A DNA stretch of 64,000 nucleotides from JAAYCB01 sp012744395 (GTDB taxonomy: Bacteria; Planctomycetota; Planctomycetia; Pirellulales; Thermoguttaceae), in assembly GCA_028703175.1 (NCBI GenBank), contig JAQVNJ010000006.1, positions 29,935 through 93,934 of the forward strand, written 5' to 3'. The notes below the pieces were generated by a model that was not told the DNA's origin, did not search any database, and saw only the letters and a program-made list of their open reading frames with translations. Positions 17,556 through 26,186 of the stretch are shown here, in pieces. Each line of letters starts with the position of its first letter. Positions within the stretch are counted from its first letter, which is position 1. Position numbers and translations under genes: made by a program.

Positions 17556-18049
17556 CCTTTGAGTCGGCCGATTCCCATCAAACGCACGAACTTTTTTAAG
17601 TTTCTCCCCGCTTGCGCACAAATGCGGGGAATTCCAAACCACCGAACTCGCTCCCAAACGACGCCTTGCCTGCCGGGCAGAGCGAAAGAAAACGCAACTG
17701 CGGGAGCAATCCGAGATTCCGCACCAGACGGCCAAAGCCGATCAGCAACCCCCCGGAGGAGGATGCAACCATCCCTTCTTCTCCAATTCCGTATACACTA
17801 TTTCTCCCACGTTATCAACAGGAAACGCCAGTTTTTTTCCGGCACCCGAAAAACCGGCAGAAACGGAATAAACCGGATATTTTGCCGAACTTCTCCGCCT
17901 CGGCCGTCCGATAACAGACCGGCAAGCTGGGCCCGAGGCCTGCGGGGCCGATCGCCTCCGCTTCTCCGCCGAGCGCGCTGGGGCCTGTCGGGCAGCAATC
18001 CCCCCTAGTCAGCACAGTCTTCTTGGTCGCCGAGCGAGGACCCTGAGTT
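17556..18049. other. Intergenic stretch of lower GC, no gene seen
   Basis: Between the rho promoter and the 18050 gene there is no convincing coding frame. A CCCCGC...GCGGGG inverted repeat occurs near 17606-17630. A single TTATCAACA near 17813 resembles a DnaA box with one mismatch. Short A/T runs break the otherwise high GC. It probably holds the promoter of the next gene, but I cannot place it. Confidence 0.4.
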
Positions 18050-19465
18050 ATGCGGTTAAGACATGGAGTCTGCGGATTTGGAATCACCGTGGCGATGCTG
18101 CTCAACGCCGGCGTGGCCTCGCCGATCCAGTGGCAGCCGACGCTCGATGCGGCCCGGGCCGTGGCCGCGCAAACGAATCGCCTCGTCCTGATCCACTTCT
18201 GGGGTGATGGATGCCCGCCCTGCGCTCGCATGGACAGCGACGTCTTCAGCCGCCCGGAAGTTGCCGACACGATCGCCCGAAATTACGTCGCCGTGAAGGT
18301 CGATCGGGGGCAGCATCCGCATATCGCCAGCCAATTCGGCGTCCAGGGCGTGCCCGCCGACGTCATCGTGACGCCGCAGGGACGCGTGATCGGCACATAC
18401 GTCGGGGCCGTTCCCCCGCAGCAGTTCATCGGCCGGCTCGAGCAGATCGCCAGCATTCACCGCGGCCCTCCGACCGCCGCGCACGCCCAGCAGGCACCGG
18501 TTCCATCGGGTGCCGCCTGGGGGGCGCCCCCGGCGCACGCGGTCCAACCGGCGCCGCCAATCCAGGCTGCCCCCGGGCCCGCCTATGCCGCCGCGCCGCC
18601 GCCGCACGGCGGAACGGGCAATGCTGGACCGGCGGCCTCTCCGCCAATCGCCGCGCCGGCGAATCCTCGATATTCCGGGCAGGGCCAAGCGGATTATGCC
18701 CCGCCAGCCGGCTACGGATCGAATCCCCAGCCGGTCGCCCCCGCGGCCTACGGGCCGCATCCGAATGCCGGTCCCGCCGGAGCCTCCGCCTATCCAACCG
18801 AGCCGCGCCCCGCCGCGCACCCGGCGACGGCCCTTGGTCCGGGCTATCCGGCGAATCCCAACGGGCCTTCCAACATGCCGGCGGGAGCCGCCCAACTCGG
18901 CGCGCCGCAGGCGAGTCCCCCAATCGCCTCCGGCGCGGCGGCACCGTTCGACGGGAGCGCGGGCCGCGGGCCAATCGGCCAGGTCCCCGCCGCGGCCGCA
19001 CCGCTTGCGCAACCGGGAACGGCTCAAACCGCGATCCCCGAGCGGATGCCGCCGCTTGCCCTGGACGGCTTCTGCCCGGTCCGGCTGGCTCGCGAGTGGC
19101 GATGGGTGCCGGGCGATCCGGCCTGGGGCGCGTTCCACGAAGGACGCACCTACCTGTTCGCCGGGCCCGAGGAACAGCAGGCGTTTCTCAACGATCCGCA
19201 TCGGTATGCGCCGGTGTTGTCCGGCCGCGACGTGGTCGGCCTGGTCGACGAGGGCCGCGAACTGCCGGGCACGCGAAGCTACGGCGCGCGGTGGAACGAT
19301 CGCATCTACCTGTTCAACAGCCGGGAGAACTACGAGCGGTTCCGCTTGAACCCGACGCTCTACGAGTCGAACATCTCGCAAAATCCCGTGGCGACCGTCA
19401 GGCCGAACTATGGGACGAGCATGACGGCCCGCACGCCGGCGACGCCCGGCAATGGGGCCTTCTGA
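18050..19465 (+). CDS. Secreted thioredoxin-like protein with Pro/Ala-rich linker and YHS-like repeats
   Basis: A 471-aa exported protein. After a signal peptide (residues 1-24) comes a thioredoxin-fold domain with WGDGCPPC (Cys55, Cys58) and the cis-Pro region GVQGVPADVIV. Residues ~140-335 are a Pro/Ala/Gly/Tyr-rich low-complexity linker. The C-terminus (ALDGFCPVRL to NPTLYES) holds two YHS-like units: DGFCPV-YLFAGPEEQQAFLNDPHRYAPVLSG and YLFNSRENYERFRLNP. Disulfide reduction or metal handling in the periplasm is inferred. It ends just before a bidirectional terminator-like hairpin. Confidence 0.75.
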   Translation: MRLRHGVCGFGITVAMLLNAGVASPIQWQPTLDAARAVAAQTNRLVLIHFWGDGCPPCARMDSDVFSRPEVADTIARNYVAVKVDRGQHPHIASQFGVQGVPADVIVTPQGRVIGTYVGAVPPQQFIGRLEQIASIHRGPPTAAHAQQAPVPSGAAWGAPPAHAVQPAPPIQAAPGPAYAAAPPPHGGTGNAGPAASPPIAAPANPRYSGQGQADYAPPAGYGSNPQPVAPAAYGPHPNAGPAGASAYPTEPRPAAHPATALGPGYPANPNGPSNMPAGAAQLGAPQASPPIASGAAAPFDGSAGRGPIGQVPAAAAPLAQPGTAQTAIPERMPPLALDGFCPVRLAREWRWVPGDPAWGAFHEGRTYLFAGPEEQQAFLNDPHRYAPVLSGRDVVGLVDEGRELPGTRSYGARWNDRIYLFNSRENYERFRLNPTLYESNISQNPVATVRPNYGTSMTARTPATPGNGAF

Positions 19466-19537
19466 CCGTCAAGCCGCGGCGCGGGAAGGGCGGCCCTTCG
19501 CGGCCAGCACGGACGTTGAGTGGATTGATCGCCAGGC

Positions 19538-19569
19538 GGGACCGGCCTTTCGGGGGAGAGGCCGGTCCC
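19538..19569. terminator. Bidirectional terminator-like hairpin
   Basis: A perfect 11-bp stem, GGGACCGGCCT (19538-19548) and AGGCCGGTCCC (19559-19569), closes a 10-nt loop. One more C-G pair can be added outside. It lies between two convergent genes, 73 nt after one stop and 28 nt from the other. A short CCTTTT follows on the plus strand. Confidence 0.6.
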
Positions 19570-19597
19570 GTCGTCCTTTTGCGCGACGGCCAGGGCG

Positions 19598-20257
19598 TCA
19601 TTTGTCGCCAATCAGCCGTGTCAGCCGGGCGATCTGCGCCCGGGCGCCTTCCAGGTTGGGATTCAACCGCAGGGCGCGGCGAAACCCGTCGAGCGCCGCC
19701 AGATGGTTGCCTAGGTGGAGGTAGGCCTGCCCGATCCCGGCCGCGGCGGCGAAATGATAAGGGTTCAACTCCAGCGCCTGGTGGCAGTCGTGGATCGCCT
19801 CGTCGAATTCTCCCAGCGCGAAATGGGCGACCGCCCGCTGATTCCAAGCCTCGGCGAACCAGGGCGATTTTTCGAGCAGGCGCGTCGCCTTCTGCTCCGC
19901 CCGGCGATACTGCTGGGCCGCGTTCAGGCGAATGACAATCGCCAACGCCCGGCATTCCTCCAGCGTGCCCGCATGATTCCAGAGGCTGCGGATGCCGTTT
20001 TCGGCCAGGATGCGGACCGTCCGATCGCTGTCGGTCAGGGCTCGCCCCATCGTGTCGTTGGAGTCGAACCCGCCGACAAATCCGAGGGCCAGCACAGCGG
20101 CGCGGCGGACCTCCACCGTGCGGTGCCGGGCCAAGCGCTCCAATGTCCCCGGAGTGTACGACTGCGAGACCTTGCGGAGGAATGCCGCCGAATCCTGATT
20201 GGCCAAGTACCGCTTGTAGAGCAGCGCCAGGAATGGCAGACGAAACGCATTGCTCAC
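19598..20257 (-). CDS. HEAT- and TPR-repeat protein
   Basis: A 219-aa helical-repeat protein with no signal peptide. The start is GTG 20257 (AAGGAG upstream), since the frame further upstream is low in coding character. Residues ~40-100 read like HEAT repeats (RHRTVEVRRAAVLALGFVG, then DSDRTVRILAENGIRSL). Residues ~120-215 hold about three TPR units (AEAWNQRAVAHFALGEFDEA, AAAAGIGQAYLHLGNHLAAL). A scaffold role in protein-protein contacts is inferred; the partner is unknown. Confidence 0.75.
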   Translation of the reverse strand: MSNAFRLPFLALLYKRYLANQDSAAFLRKVSQSYTPGTLERLARHRTVEVRRAAVLALGFVGGFDSNDTMGRALTDSDRTVRILAENGIRSLWNHAGTLEECRALAIVIRLNAAQQYRRAEQKATRLLEKSPWFAEAWNQRAVAHFALGEFDEAIHDCHQALELNPYHFAAAAGIGQAYLHLGNHLAALDGFRRALRLNPNLEGARAQIARLTRLIGDK

Positions 20258-20552
20258 CGAACTGGCTCCTTGATGAATCGAGGCACGGCGGGGCGACGCC
20301 CTATTGCTCGATTGTAATTGGAGCCGGCCGCGATAGCCAACCCAAAAGGCCGCCAGGGCCCCGCGACGCCGCCGATCCCGGTTCCTCAGCGGCCGCCCGC
20401 CACCGCGCTTCGCGGCACACACGCCAACCTCGGCCGTTCTCCCGCCGGCCGCGGCCGCCCGCCATTCTCGCTCTGGCCGCGCGCCGCCGTTTCTGGTTAA
20501 GATATGAGGATGGGCAGACTCAGTATGCCCGGTCGAGGTTCCGGAGCCCGCC

Positions 20553-21701
20553 GTGAACTGGCTGAAGACTCTCCCGCGAATGATCGCCCTGGTTGGGCCG
20601 CTGGCCTGTTGCGCAAGCGCTGCGTCGCCAACCGCCAGGTGGCTCACGGACAGCCGGTTCGAAGACAAGCTCGCCTCCCCGGTCAGCGTTCTCTGGGCCG
20701 ACAACAGTCTGCGGGAGTCGCTGCTGGACTTTGGGCGCGCCCAACAGATTGCGGTATACCTCGACCGGCGGATCGATCCCGGCGGCAAGCTCGACCTGGC
20801 CGCCAGGAACATGCCGATCGGCGAAATCCTCCGCGAGGTGGCGCGGCGGCGGAACCTCGGCGTCTCGATCCTCGGCGACGTGGTCTTCCTCGCGCTGCCG
20901 CACAGCGCGCGGCGCGTGGCGACGGTTGCCGAGCTCAGGCGGCAGGATTTGCAGAACCTGGGGAGGGCTTCTGCGCGGAAGTTCGCCGCCAAAGAGCGGT
21001 TTGCCTGGAGCGATTTCGCCACGCCGCGCGAGATTCTCCAGCAGCTTGCCGAAGGGCACGGCCTGGAGGTCGTCCATCTCGAGCAGATCCCCCACGATCT
21101 CTGGCCGGCCGCCGATCTGCCGCCGATGACGCTCGTCGATCGGCTGACGCTCGTCCTCGAGCAGTTCGACATGACGTTCCGGGTTGCCGCCGACGGCCGC
21201 CGCATCGCCGCCGTGCCGGCGCCGGCCGACGTGGCAATCGTCCGCGATTATCCCGGCCAGCCACGGCCGGAGGAACTCCTTGCGGCCTGGCGGCAGCTTG
21301 CGCCCGACTGCCAGTTCCGGGTGGTCGGCGGCCGAATCCACGTCAAGGGGCTGATCGAGGATCACGAGCGGATCGAGGCGGCGTTGGGCCGCGGGTGGGC
21401 CAGGCCGCCGGCCGAGCGCGTTCGGCGGCCCGGCCCGCCCGCGCGGCCGCAGCAGGTCTTCACGGCAAAGAACGCCAACGTTCCGCTCGGGGCCGTGCTC
21501 GGCGCGTTCGCGAGGCAACTCGGGCTGGAGCTGCAAATCGATCTGGAGAGGATGCGGCAAGCCGGCATCTCGCTCGACCAGTTGATCTCGTTTGAAGTCG
21601 AGCAGGCGAGTCTCGATGAACTGCTCGACGCGGTGCTCAAGCCGGTGGGTTGCACCCACCAGCGGCGGGGCAACGTGCTCGTCGTCCAACCAGCCAGCTG
21701 A
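20553..21701 (+). CDS. Secreted protein with STN/secretin-type small domains
   Basis: A 382-aa exported protein starting at GTG 20553 with a signal peptide ending near CASAAS. Three repeats resemble the STN (secretin/TonB short N-terminal) fold: VSVLWADNSLRESLLDFGRAQ, then FATPREILQQLAEGHGLEVVHL, then NANVPLGAVLGAFARQLGLELQI followed by SFEVEQASLDELLDAVLKPVG. Such domains bind partner proteins in the periplasm. The secretin barrel itself is absent. A role in an outer-membrane or signalling assembly is inferred only. The phosphate operon starts 130 nt later. Confidence 0.65.
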   Translation: MNWLKTLPRMIALVGPLACCASAASPTARWLTDSRFEDKLASPVSVLWADNSLRESLLDFGRAQQIAVYLDRRIDPGGKLDLAARNMPIGEILREVARRRNLGVSILGDVVFLALPHSARRVATVAELRRQDLQNLGRASARKFAAKERFAWSDFATPREILQQLAEGHGLEVVHLEQIPHDLWPAADLPPMTLVDRLTLVLEQFDMTFRVAADGRRIAAVPAPADVAIVRDYPGQPRPEELLAAWRQLAPDCQFRVVGGRIHVKGLIEDHERIEAALGRGWARPPAERVRRPGPPARPQQVFTAKNANVPLGAVLGAFARQLGLELQIDLERMRQAGISLDQLISFEVEQASLDELLDAVLKPVGCTHQRRGNVLVVQPAS

Positions 21702-21713
21702 CGCGGCGCGGAT

Positions 21714-21730
21714 TTAACAGAAAACTCACA
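21714..21730 (+). promoter_or_regulatory. Possible Pho box before pstS
   Basis: TTAACA (21714-21719) and CTCACA (21725-21730) are direct-repeat-like hexamers with an 11-bp period, as in PhoB/PhoP sites. A TACAAT -10-like box follows at 21766-21771. The match is modest, but the location directly before pstS supports it. Confidence 0.35.
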
Positions 21731-21830
21731 CTGGGGCACCCTTTTTTGCGGATGCCCGCCTGGTGTACAATCTCCGTCTGCCGTTGGACTCGATGGGACG
21801 AACGACGCACACCTCGGGCAGAATTCCGCC

Positions 21831-22724
21831 GTGACACGCCAATTTGTTGTTCTGCTCCTTGCCGGCGCGATTTCGGCGGCGGTCTCCGGCTGTGGCAGGA
21901 CCAAAGGAGGGACCAGTCCGCCGAACAAGATCGTGCGCGTCGAGGGTTCCGATACGATGGTCAATATCGCGCAGGCCTGGGCGGAGCGTTACCACGCGGA
22001 GAACCGGGACGTGAGCGTCCAGGTCCTCGGCGGTGGCTCCGGTGTGGGGATCGCCAGCCTCACCGACGGCAACTGCGACATGGCCAACTCCAGCCGCGAC
22101 ATCAACGAGGCGGAGGCCCTGGCGATCCGCCAGAAGCGGGGCAAGGAGCCGGTTGAGCACATCGTGGGGGTCGATGCCCTGGCGGTCTACGTGCATCCGG
22201 ACAACCCGATCGAGTCGATTTCGTTGGAGGAGCTTGCCGGAATCTACGGCGAAGGCGGCGCGATCACGCGCTGGTCGCATCTCGGCGTCCGCCACCAGTC
22301 GCACGGCCGCGACGTGATTGTCCGCCTCGGGCGGCAGAACAGTTCCGGGACATACACCTACTTCCGCGAGGCCGTGCTGGGCAAGAACAGGGATTTCAAG
22401 CTCGGCTCGGTGGACCGCAGCGGGTCGAAGGACCTGGTGGACTTGGTCTCGCGGACCCCGTTGGCGATCGGCTACAGCGGAATGGGCTACGCCGTGCCGG
22501 GCGTCAAGATGCTCGAAGTCTCCGTGCCGAGAGGCGAGCGCGGCGTGGCGCCGACCGTGGCCAACGCGCGGAATCGCTCGTACCCGCTGACCCGCGCGCT
22601 ACAGATCTACACAGCCGGCGAGTTGTCCGGCCCGGCCGCGGATTTCCTCCAGTGGATCGTCTCGCCGGAGGGGCAGCAGATCGTTGTCGAACTCGGCTAC
22701 GTGCCGATGCGAGAACTGAAGTGA
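21831..22724 (+). CDS. pstS: Phosphate-binding lipoprotein PstS
   Basis: The high-affinity periplasmic phosphate receptor, 297 aa. A lipoprotein signal with VSGC (Cys21) anchors it. The phosphate site is visible as VEGSDTM near residue 38, GGGSGVGI near 67 and NSSRDI near 88; QNSSGTYTYFRE is the second conserved loop. Length is normal for the PstS-like group. Its stop overlaps a possible early GTG of pstC, so translation is coupled. A Pho-box-like repeat lies upstream. Confidence 0.93.
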   Translation: MTRQFVVLLLAGAISAAVSGCGRTKGGTSPPNKIVRVEGSDTMVNIAQAWAERYHAENRDVSVQVLGGGSGVGIASLTDGNCDMANSSRDINEAEALAIRQKRGKEPVEHIVGVDALAVYVHPDNPIESISLEELAGIYGEGGAITRWSHLGVRHQSHGRDVIVRLGRQNSSGTYTYFREAVLGKNRDFKLGSVDRSGSKDLVDLVSRTPLAIGYSGMGYAVPGVKMLEVSVPRGERGVAPTVANARNRSYPLTRALQIYTAGELSGPAADFLQWIVSPEGQQIVVELGYVPMRELK

Positions 22725-22735
22725 AAGGGAGCTGC

Positions 22736-23701
22736 GTGGAAGATCGCCGGAGGCCGGGGGAAGACGCGGAGAGCGGCGCGGAGCCGGCCGATCCAAGTTC
22801 GTGGGTCTACCGCTTTCTGGGGCCGGCCGAATCGATGATCGCCGGGGTGGTGATCCGCCTCTGCGGCTACAGCGCGATTCTGTTCGTGTTCGCGATCTTG
22901 TTCTTCGTGCTGCGAGAAGCCGCGCCGATCCTGTTCGGCAAGATGGACCTGGTGGAGTTCCTCAGCAGTCCCAACTGGCGGCCTTCGTCGGATGTCCGCC
23001 CGCAGTATGGAATCCTGGCCCTGTTGGTGGGGACCCTGGCGGTGACCGGGCTGGCGATGGCCCTTGCCGTGCCGCTCGGGCTGGGCGCGGCCGTCTACAT
23101 CTCCGAGTTCTGCCCCGGCAAGGTCAGGGAAACCCTGAAGATCGTGATTGAATTGCTGGCGGCCATTCCGTCGGTGGTCTGGGGGTTCATCAGCTACATG
23201 TTGCTGGCGCCGTTGATCGTCGATCTGACCGGCGCCCCGGTGGGGGTCAATCTGCTCAACGGCGGCGCCGTGCTGGCGCTGATGAGCGTGCCGATCATCG
23301 TCTCGGTGGGGGAAGACGCGCTGAAGGCGGTGCCCGACTCGTACCGCGAGGCCGCCCTGTCGCTGGGCGCCAGCCGCTGGGAGGTGGTCTACCGGGTGCT
23401 GTTTCCGGCCGCCAAGAATGGCCTGTTGGCCGCCGTGCTTCTGGGAGTCGGCCGCGCGATTGGCGAGACGATGGCCGTGCTGATGGCCACCGGGCACGCC
23501 GTGCAGATCCCGCGAAGCCTGCTCGACCCGATCTGCACGCTGACGGCGACGATTGCCGCGGAGCTCGGGGAGACGGTCTACGGCGGCCCGCATTACCGGA
23601 TGTTGTTCGTCATCGGGCTGGTGCTTTTTGCAATTACGTTCCTGGTCAACCTGGTCGCCGACATCGTGGTCAAGGGGATTCGCAATGAGCAGCGAGCCTG
23701 A
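22736..23701 (+). CDS. pstC: Phosphate ABC transporter permease PstC
   Basis: An inner-membrane permease, 321 aa with about six membrane helices. GTG 22736 is favoured because AAAGGGAG precedes it; GTG 22721 would overlap the pstS stop. The first ~35 residues are charged and cytoplasmic, then helices begin at VVIRLCGYSAIL. The binding-protein-dependent transport motif EAALSLGASRWEVVYRVLFPAAKNG is the ATPase-contact EAA loop. GRAIGETMAV follows, as in PstC proteins. Its end overlaps the pstA start. Confidence 0.93.
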   Translation: MEDRRRPGEDAESGAEPADPSSWVYRFLGPAESMIAGVVIRLCGYSAILFVFAILFFVLREAAPILFGKMDLVEFLSSPNWRPSSDVRPQYGILALLVGTLAVTGLAMALAVPLGLGAAVYISEFCPGKVRETLKIVIELLAAIPSVVWGFISYMLLAPLIVDLTGAPVGVNLLNGGAVLALMSVPIIVSVGEDALKAVPDSYREAALSLGASRWEVVYRVLFPAAKNGLLAAVLLGVGRAIGETMAVLMATGHAVQIPRSLLDPICTLTATIAAELGETVYGGPHYRMLFVIGLVLFAITFLVNLVADIVVKGIRNEQRA

Positions 23702-24620
23702 GACGCCCGCCGCCACGGCGGCGAACCAGTTCGCCGCGACGCCGCTGGAACGATGGAAGATCGTCAAGGAAACGATCGCCAAGACGGTGTTCCTGGCGAT
23801 GACACTCGTGCTCGTCGCGCCCCTGGTCGGCATTCTGGCGATCCTCCTGATCAAGGCATGGCCGGCGCTGTCGCTGGCGTTTCTCCTGGAGAACCCCAAG
23901 CAGTACATGACCCAAGGCGGAATCTGGGCGCCGCTGGTGGGGACGTTCTTCCTCGTCCTCGGGTCGCTCTTGGCGGCGGCCCCGGTGGGCGTGCTGGCGG
24001 GCGTGTACCTGAACGAATACGCCCGCGACAACTGGCTTACGCGGATCATCAACCTCGCGGTGGTGAACCTGGCCGGGGTGCCGAGCATCGTCCACGCGCT
24101 GTTCGGCGTGGGGGCGTTCGTGCTCGCCGCGAACATGGGCCGGTCGCTGATGGCGGCCTGCTGCACGCTGGCGGTGATGACCCTCCCGGTGATCATCACC
24201 AGCACGCGGGAAGCGCTCGCCTCGGTGCCGATGTCGTTCCGCGAGGCCTGCTGGAATCTCGGCGCCACCCGCTGGCAAACGATCCGCACGATCGTCCTCC
24301 CGAATTCGATCAGCGGAATCCTGACCGGCGTGATCCTGCAAGTTTCGCGGGCGGCCGGCGAAACCGCGCCGATCCTGTTTACCGGCGCCGTGTTCTTCGT
24401 GCCGGTCGCCGATCACGGCTGGGAGTCGTTCTTCCCCTACGGGCCGGGCGACCGCTGCATGGCCCTCTCGATGCACCTGTTCACGCTCGTGACGCAGGTC
24501 GCGGGCGTCGCCGACGAAACCCAGTACGGCACGGCGGTCGTGCTGATCGGGCTGGTGCTCGTGGTCAACAGCCTTTCGATCGGGCTGCGGGGATACCTGC
24601 GCTCGCAGAAGCGATGGTGA
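23685..24620 (+). CDS. pstA: Phosphate ABC transporter permease PstA
   Basis: Second permease, 311 aa, about six membrane helices. ATG 23685 lies inside the end of pstC (17-nt overlap), with AAGGGG upstream. The EAA loop REACWNLGATRWQTIRTIVLPNSISG is well conserved, and VSRAAGETAPILFTG is the usual PstA motif. It pairs with PstC to form the membrane channel. pstB1 starts 4 nt after its stop. Confidence 0.93.
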   Translation: MSSEPETPAATAANQFAATPLERWKIVKETIAKTVFLAMTLVLVAPLVGILAILLIKAWPALSLAFLLENPKQYMTQGGIWAPLVGTFFLVLGSLLAAAPVGVLAGVYLNEYARDNWLTRIINLAVVNLAGVPSIVHALFGVGAFVLAANMGRSLMAACCTLAVMTLPVIITSTREALASVPMSFREACWNLGATRWQTIRTIVLPNSISGILTGVILQVSRAAGETAPILFTGAVFFVPVADHGWESFFPYGPGDRCMALSMHLFTLVTQVAGVADETQYGTAVVLIGLVLVVNSLSIGLRGYLRSQKRW

Positions 24621-24624
24621 GCCG

Positions 24625-25380
24625 GTGATCGACCCCCACATCCGTTTCCACAACCTGACCGTCCGCTACGGCGCCAAGCCGGCGCTCCGCGAGATCTCGC
24701 TGGAGATTCCCCGCCGGCGGATTCTGGCGATTATCGGGCCGGCCAATGCCGGCAAGACGACGCTCCTGAAGTGCATCAACCGGACGATCGATTTCGTGCC
24801 CGCGGCGAGCGTCAGCGGGCGGGTCGAGGTCGCCGGCCAGAACGTCTTCCGGATGCGCAACGTCTACCAGTTGCGGCGGCGGATCGGCATGGTCTTTCCG
24901 CTGCCGGTGGGCCTGCCGCTTTCGGTCTATGAAAACGTGGCCTACGCGCCGCGCCGCGCCGGGGTCCGCGATCGCGCGGAACTCGACGAGCTGGTGGAAA
25001 GATGCCTGCGGCAGGCGATGCTCTGGGAGGAGGTCAAGGACCGCCTGGACCTGCTCGGCACGCAGCTCTCCGGCGGACAGCAGCAGCGGCTGACGCTCGC
25101 CCGGGCGCTCTCCCACCGGCCGGAGATTCTCTGCCTCGACGAGTTCTCGATCGCCATCGACCCGGTGACCACGATGAAGATCGAGGATATCCTCAGGGAA
25201 CTGAAGAACGAAATGACGATCGTGCTGGTGACGAACCTCGTCCAGCAGGCGCGGCGGTTGGCCGATCGCACGGCCCTGGTCAGCGATTCGCGGCTCATCG
25301 AGGTCGACGAGACGGAGACGATCTTCACCCGGCCCGCCCAGCGGCTCACCGAACGGTACGTCAACGGAGACTTCGGATGA
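24625..25380 (+). CDS. PstB-type ATPase subunit 1 (degenerate Q-loop and H-switch)
   Basis: A 251-aa ATPase of the phosphate importer, starting at GTG 24625. Walker A is GPANAGKT (residues 38-45), the signature LSGGQQQRL (148-156) is intact, and Walker B is ILCLDEFSIAID (DEF instead of the usual DEP). The Q-loop Gln is Pro (GMVFPLPVG) and the switch His is Asn (VTNLVQQA). It therefore cannot form a fully canonical ATP site with its own residues but can supply a good signature to a partner. The partner would be the next gene, which has the reverse pattern. Overlap with pstB2 is 4 nt. Confidence 0.85.
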   Translation: MIDPHIRFHNLTVRYGAKPALREISLEIPRRRILAIIGPANAGKTTLLKCINRTIDFVPAASVSGRVEVAGQNVFRMRNVYQLRRRIGMVFPLPVGLPLSVYENVAYAPRRAGVRDRAELDELVERCLRQAMLWEEVKDRLDLLGTQLSGGQQQRLTLARALSHRPEILCLDEFSIAIDPVTTMKIEDILRELKNEMTIVLVTNLVQQARRLADRTALVSDSRLIEVDETETIFTRPAQRLTERYVNGDFG

Positions 25381-26168
25381 TCGCCAACGAGCCGGCGGCG
25401 AGCGCCGCCGCGAGCATCTCGACGCGGAATTTGAACCTCTGGTACGGCGCGTTCCAGGCCCTCCGCGATGTCAGCCTGGACATCAAGCCGGGGATCGTCA
25501 CCGCGCTGGTCGGGCCGTCGGGGTGCGGCAAGACGACGCTCCTGCGCTCCTTCAACCGCATCAACGAGCGCTACGGCAACGTGACGACGACCGGCCAGAT
25601 CACGATCTTCGGGAAGAACATCTACGATCCCGACGTGTCCTTGACGCAGCTCCGCAAGACCGTGGGGATGGTCTTCCAGCGGCCCAACCCGCTGCCGATC
25701 TCGATCTACGAGAACGTGCTCTTCGGCATCCGCGCGCACACGCGGCGGGGGCAGTACAGCCGCCGCGAGCGCGACGCGCTGGTCGAGTCGGCGCTCCGCG
25801 ACGTGCGGCTCTGGGACGAGGTGAAGGACCGGCTGCGGAGGAAGGCCACCCACCTGACGCTCGAGCAGCAGCAGAAGCTGTGCATCGCCCGGCTCCTGCC
25901 GCTGAAGCCGCGGGTGATGCTCATGGACGAGCCCTGCTCGGCGCTGGACGCGGAGGGGATCGAGCGGATCGAACTGCTGCTTCAGGAACTCCGCAAGACG
26001 TACACGATCCTGATCGTCACGCACAACATGGCGCAGGCCCGCCGCGCCAGCGACGAGTGCGCCTTCATGCTCTTGGGCCGGATTGTCGAGCACGACAAGA
26101 CGCTCAACGTGTTTCTCAATCCGCGGGAGAAGGAAACGGAGATGTACGTGACCGGCCGTTACGGCTAG
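25377..26168 (+). CDS. pstB: PstB-type ATPase subunit 2 (degenerate signature)
   Basis: A 263-aa ATPase of the phosphate importer with ATG overlapping the pstB1 stop (ATGA). Walker A GPSGCGKT (46-53), Q-loop GMVFQRPNP, Walker B MLMDEPCSALD (181-191) and the switch VTHNMAQA are all canonical. The signature LSGGQ is replaced by LTLEQ (160-164, followed by QQ). Motifs complement those of pstB1, so the pair is expected to work as a heterodimer. I give the pstB name to this copy because of its canonical nucleotide-binding residues. Confidence 0.87.
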   Translation: MIANEPAASAAASISTRNLNLWYGAFQALRDVSLDIKPGIVTALVGPSGCGKTTLLRSFNRINERYGNVTTTGQITIFGKNIYDPDVSLTQLRKTVGMVFQRPNPLPISIYENVLFGIRAHTRRGQYSRRERDALVESALRDVRLWDEVKDRLRRKATHLTLEQQQKLCIARLLPLKPRVMLMDEPCSALDAEGIERIELLLQELRKTYTILIVTHNMAQARRASDECAFMLLGRIVEHDKTLNVFLNPREKETEMYVTGRYG

Positions 26169-26186
26169 GGAGAAAGGACAGAGACC

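Noticed and set aside
17813..17821. TTATCAACA, a DnaA-box-like sequence.
   Set aside because: A single imperfect copy with no cluster, AT-rich region or dnaA/dnaN nearby; no origin can be claimed.
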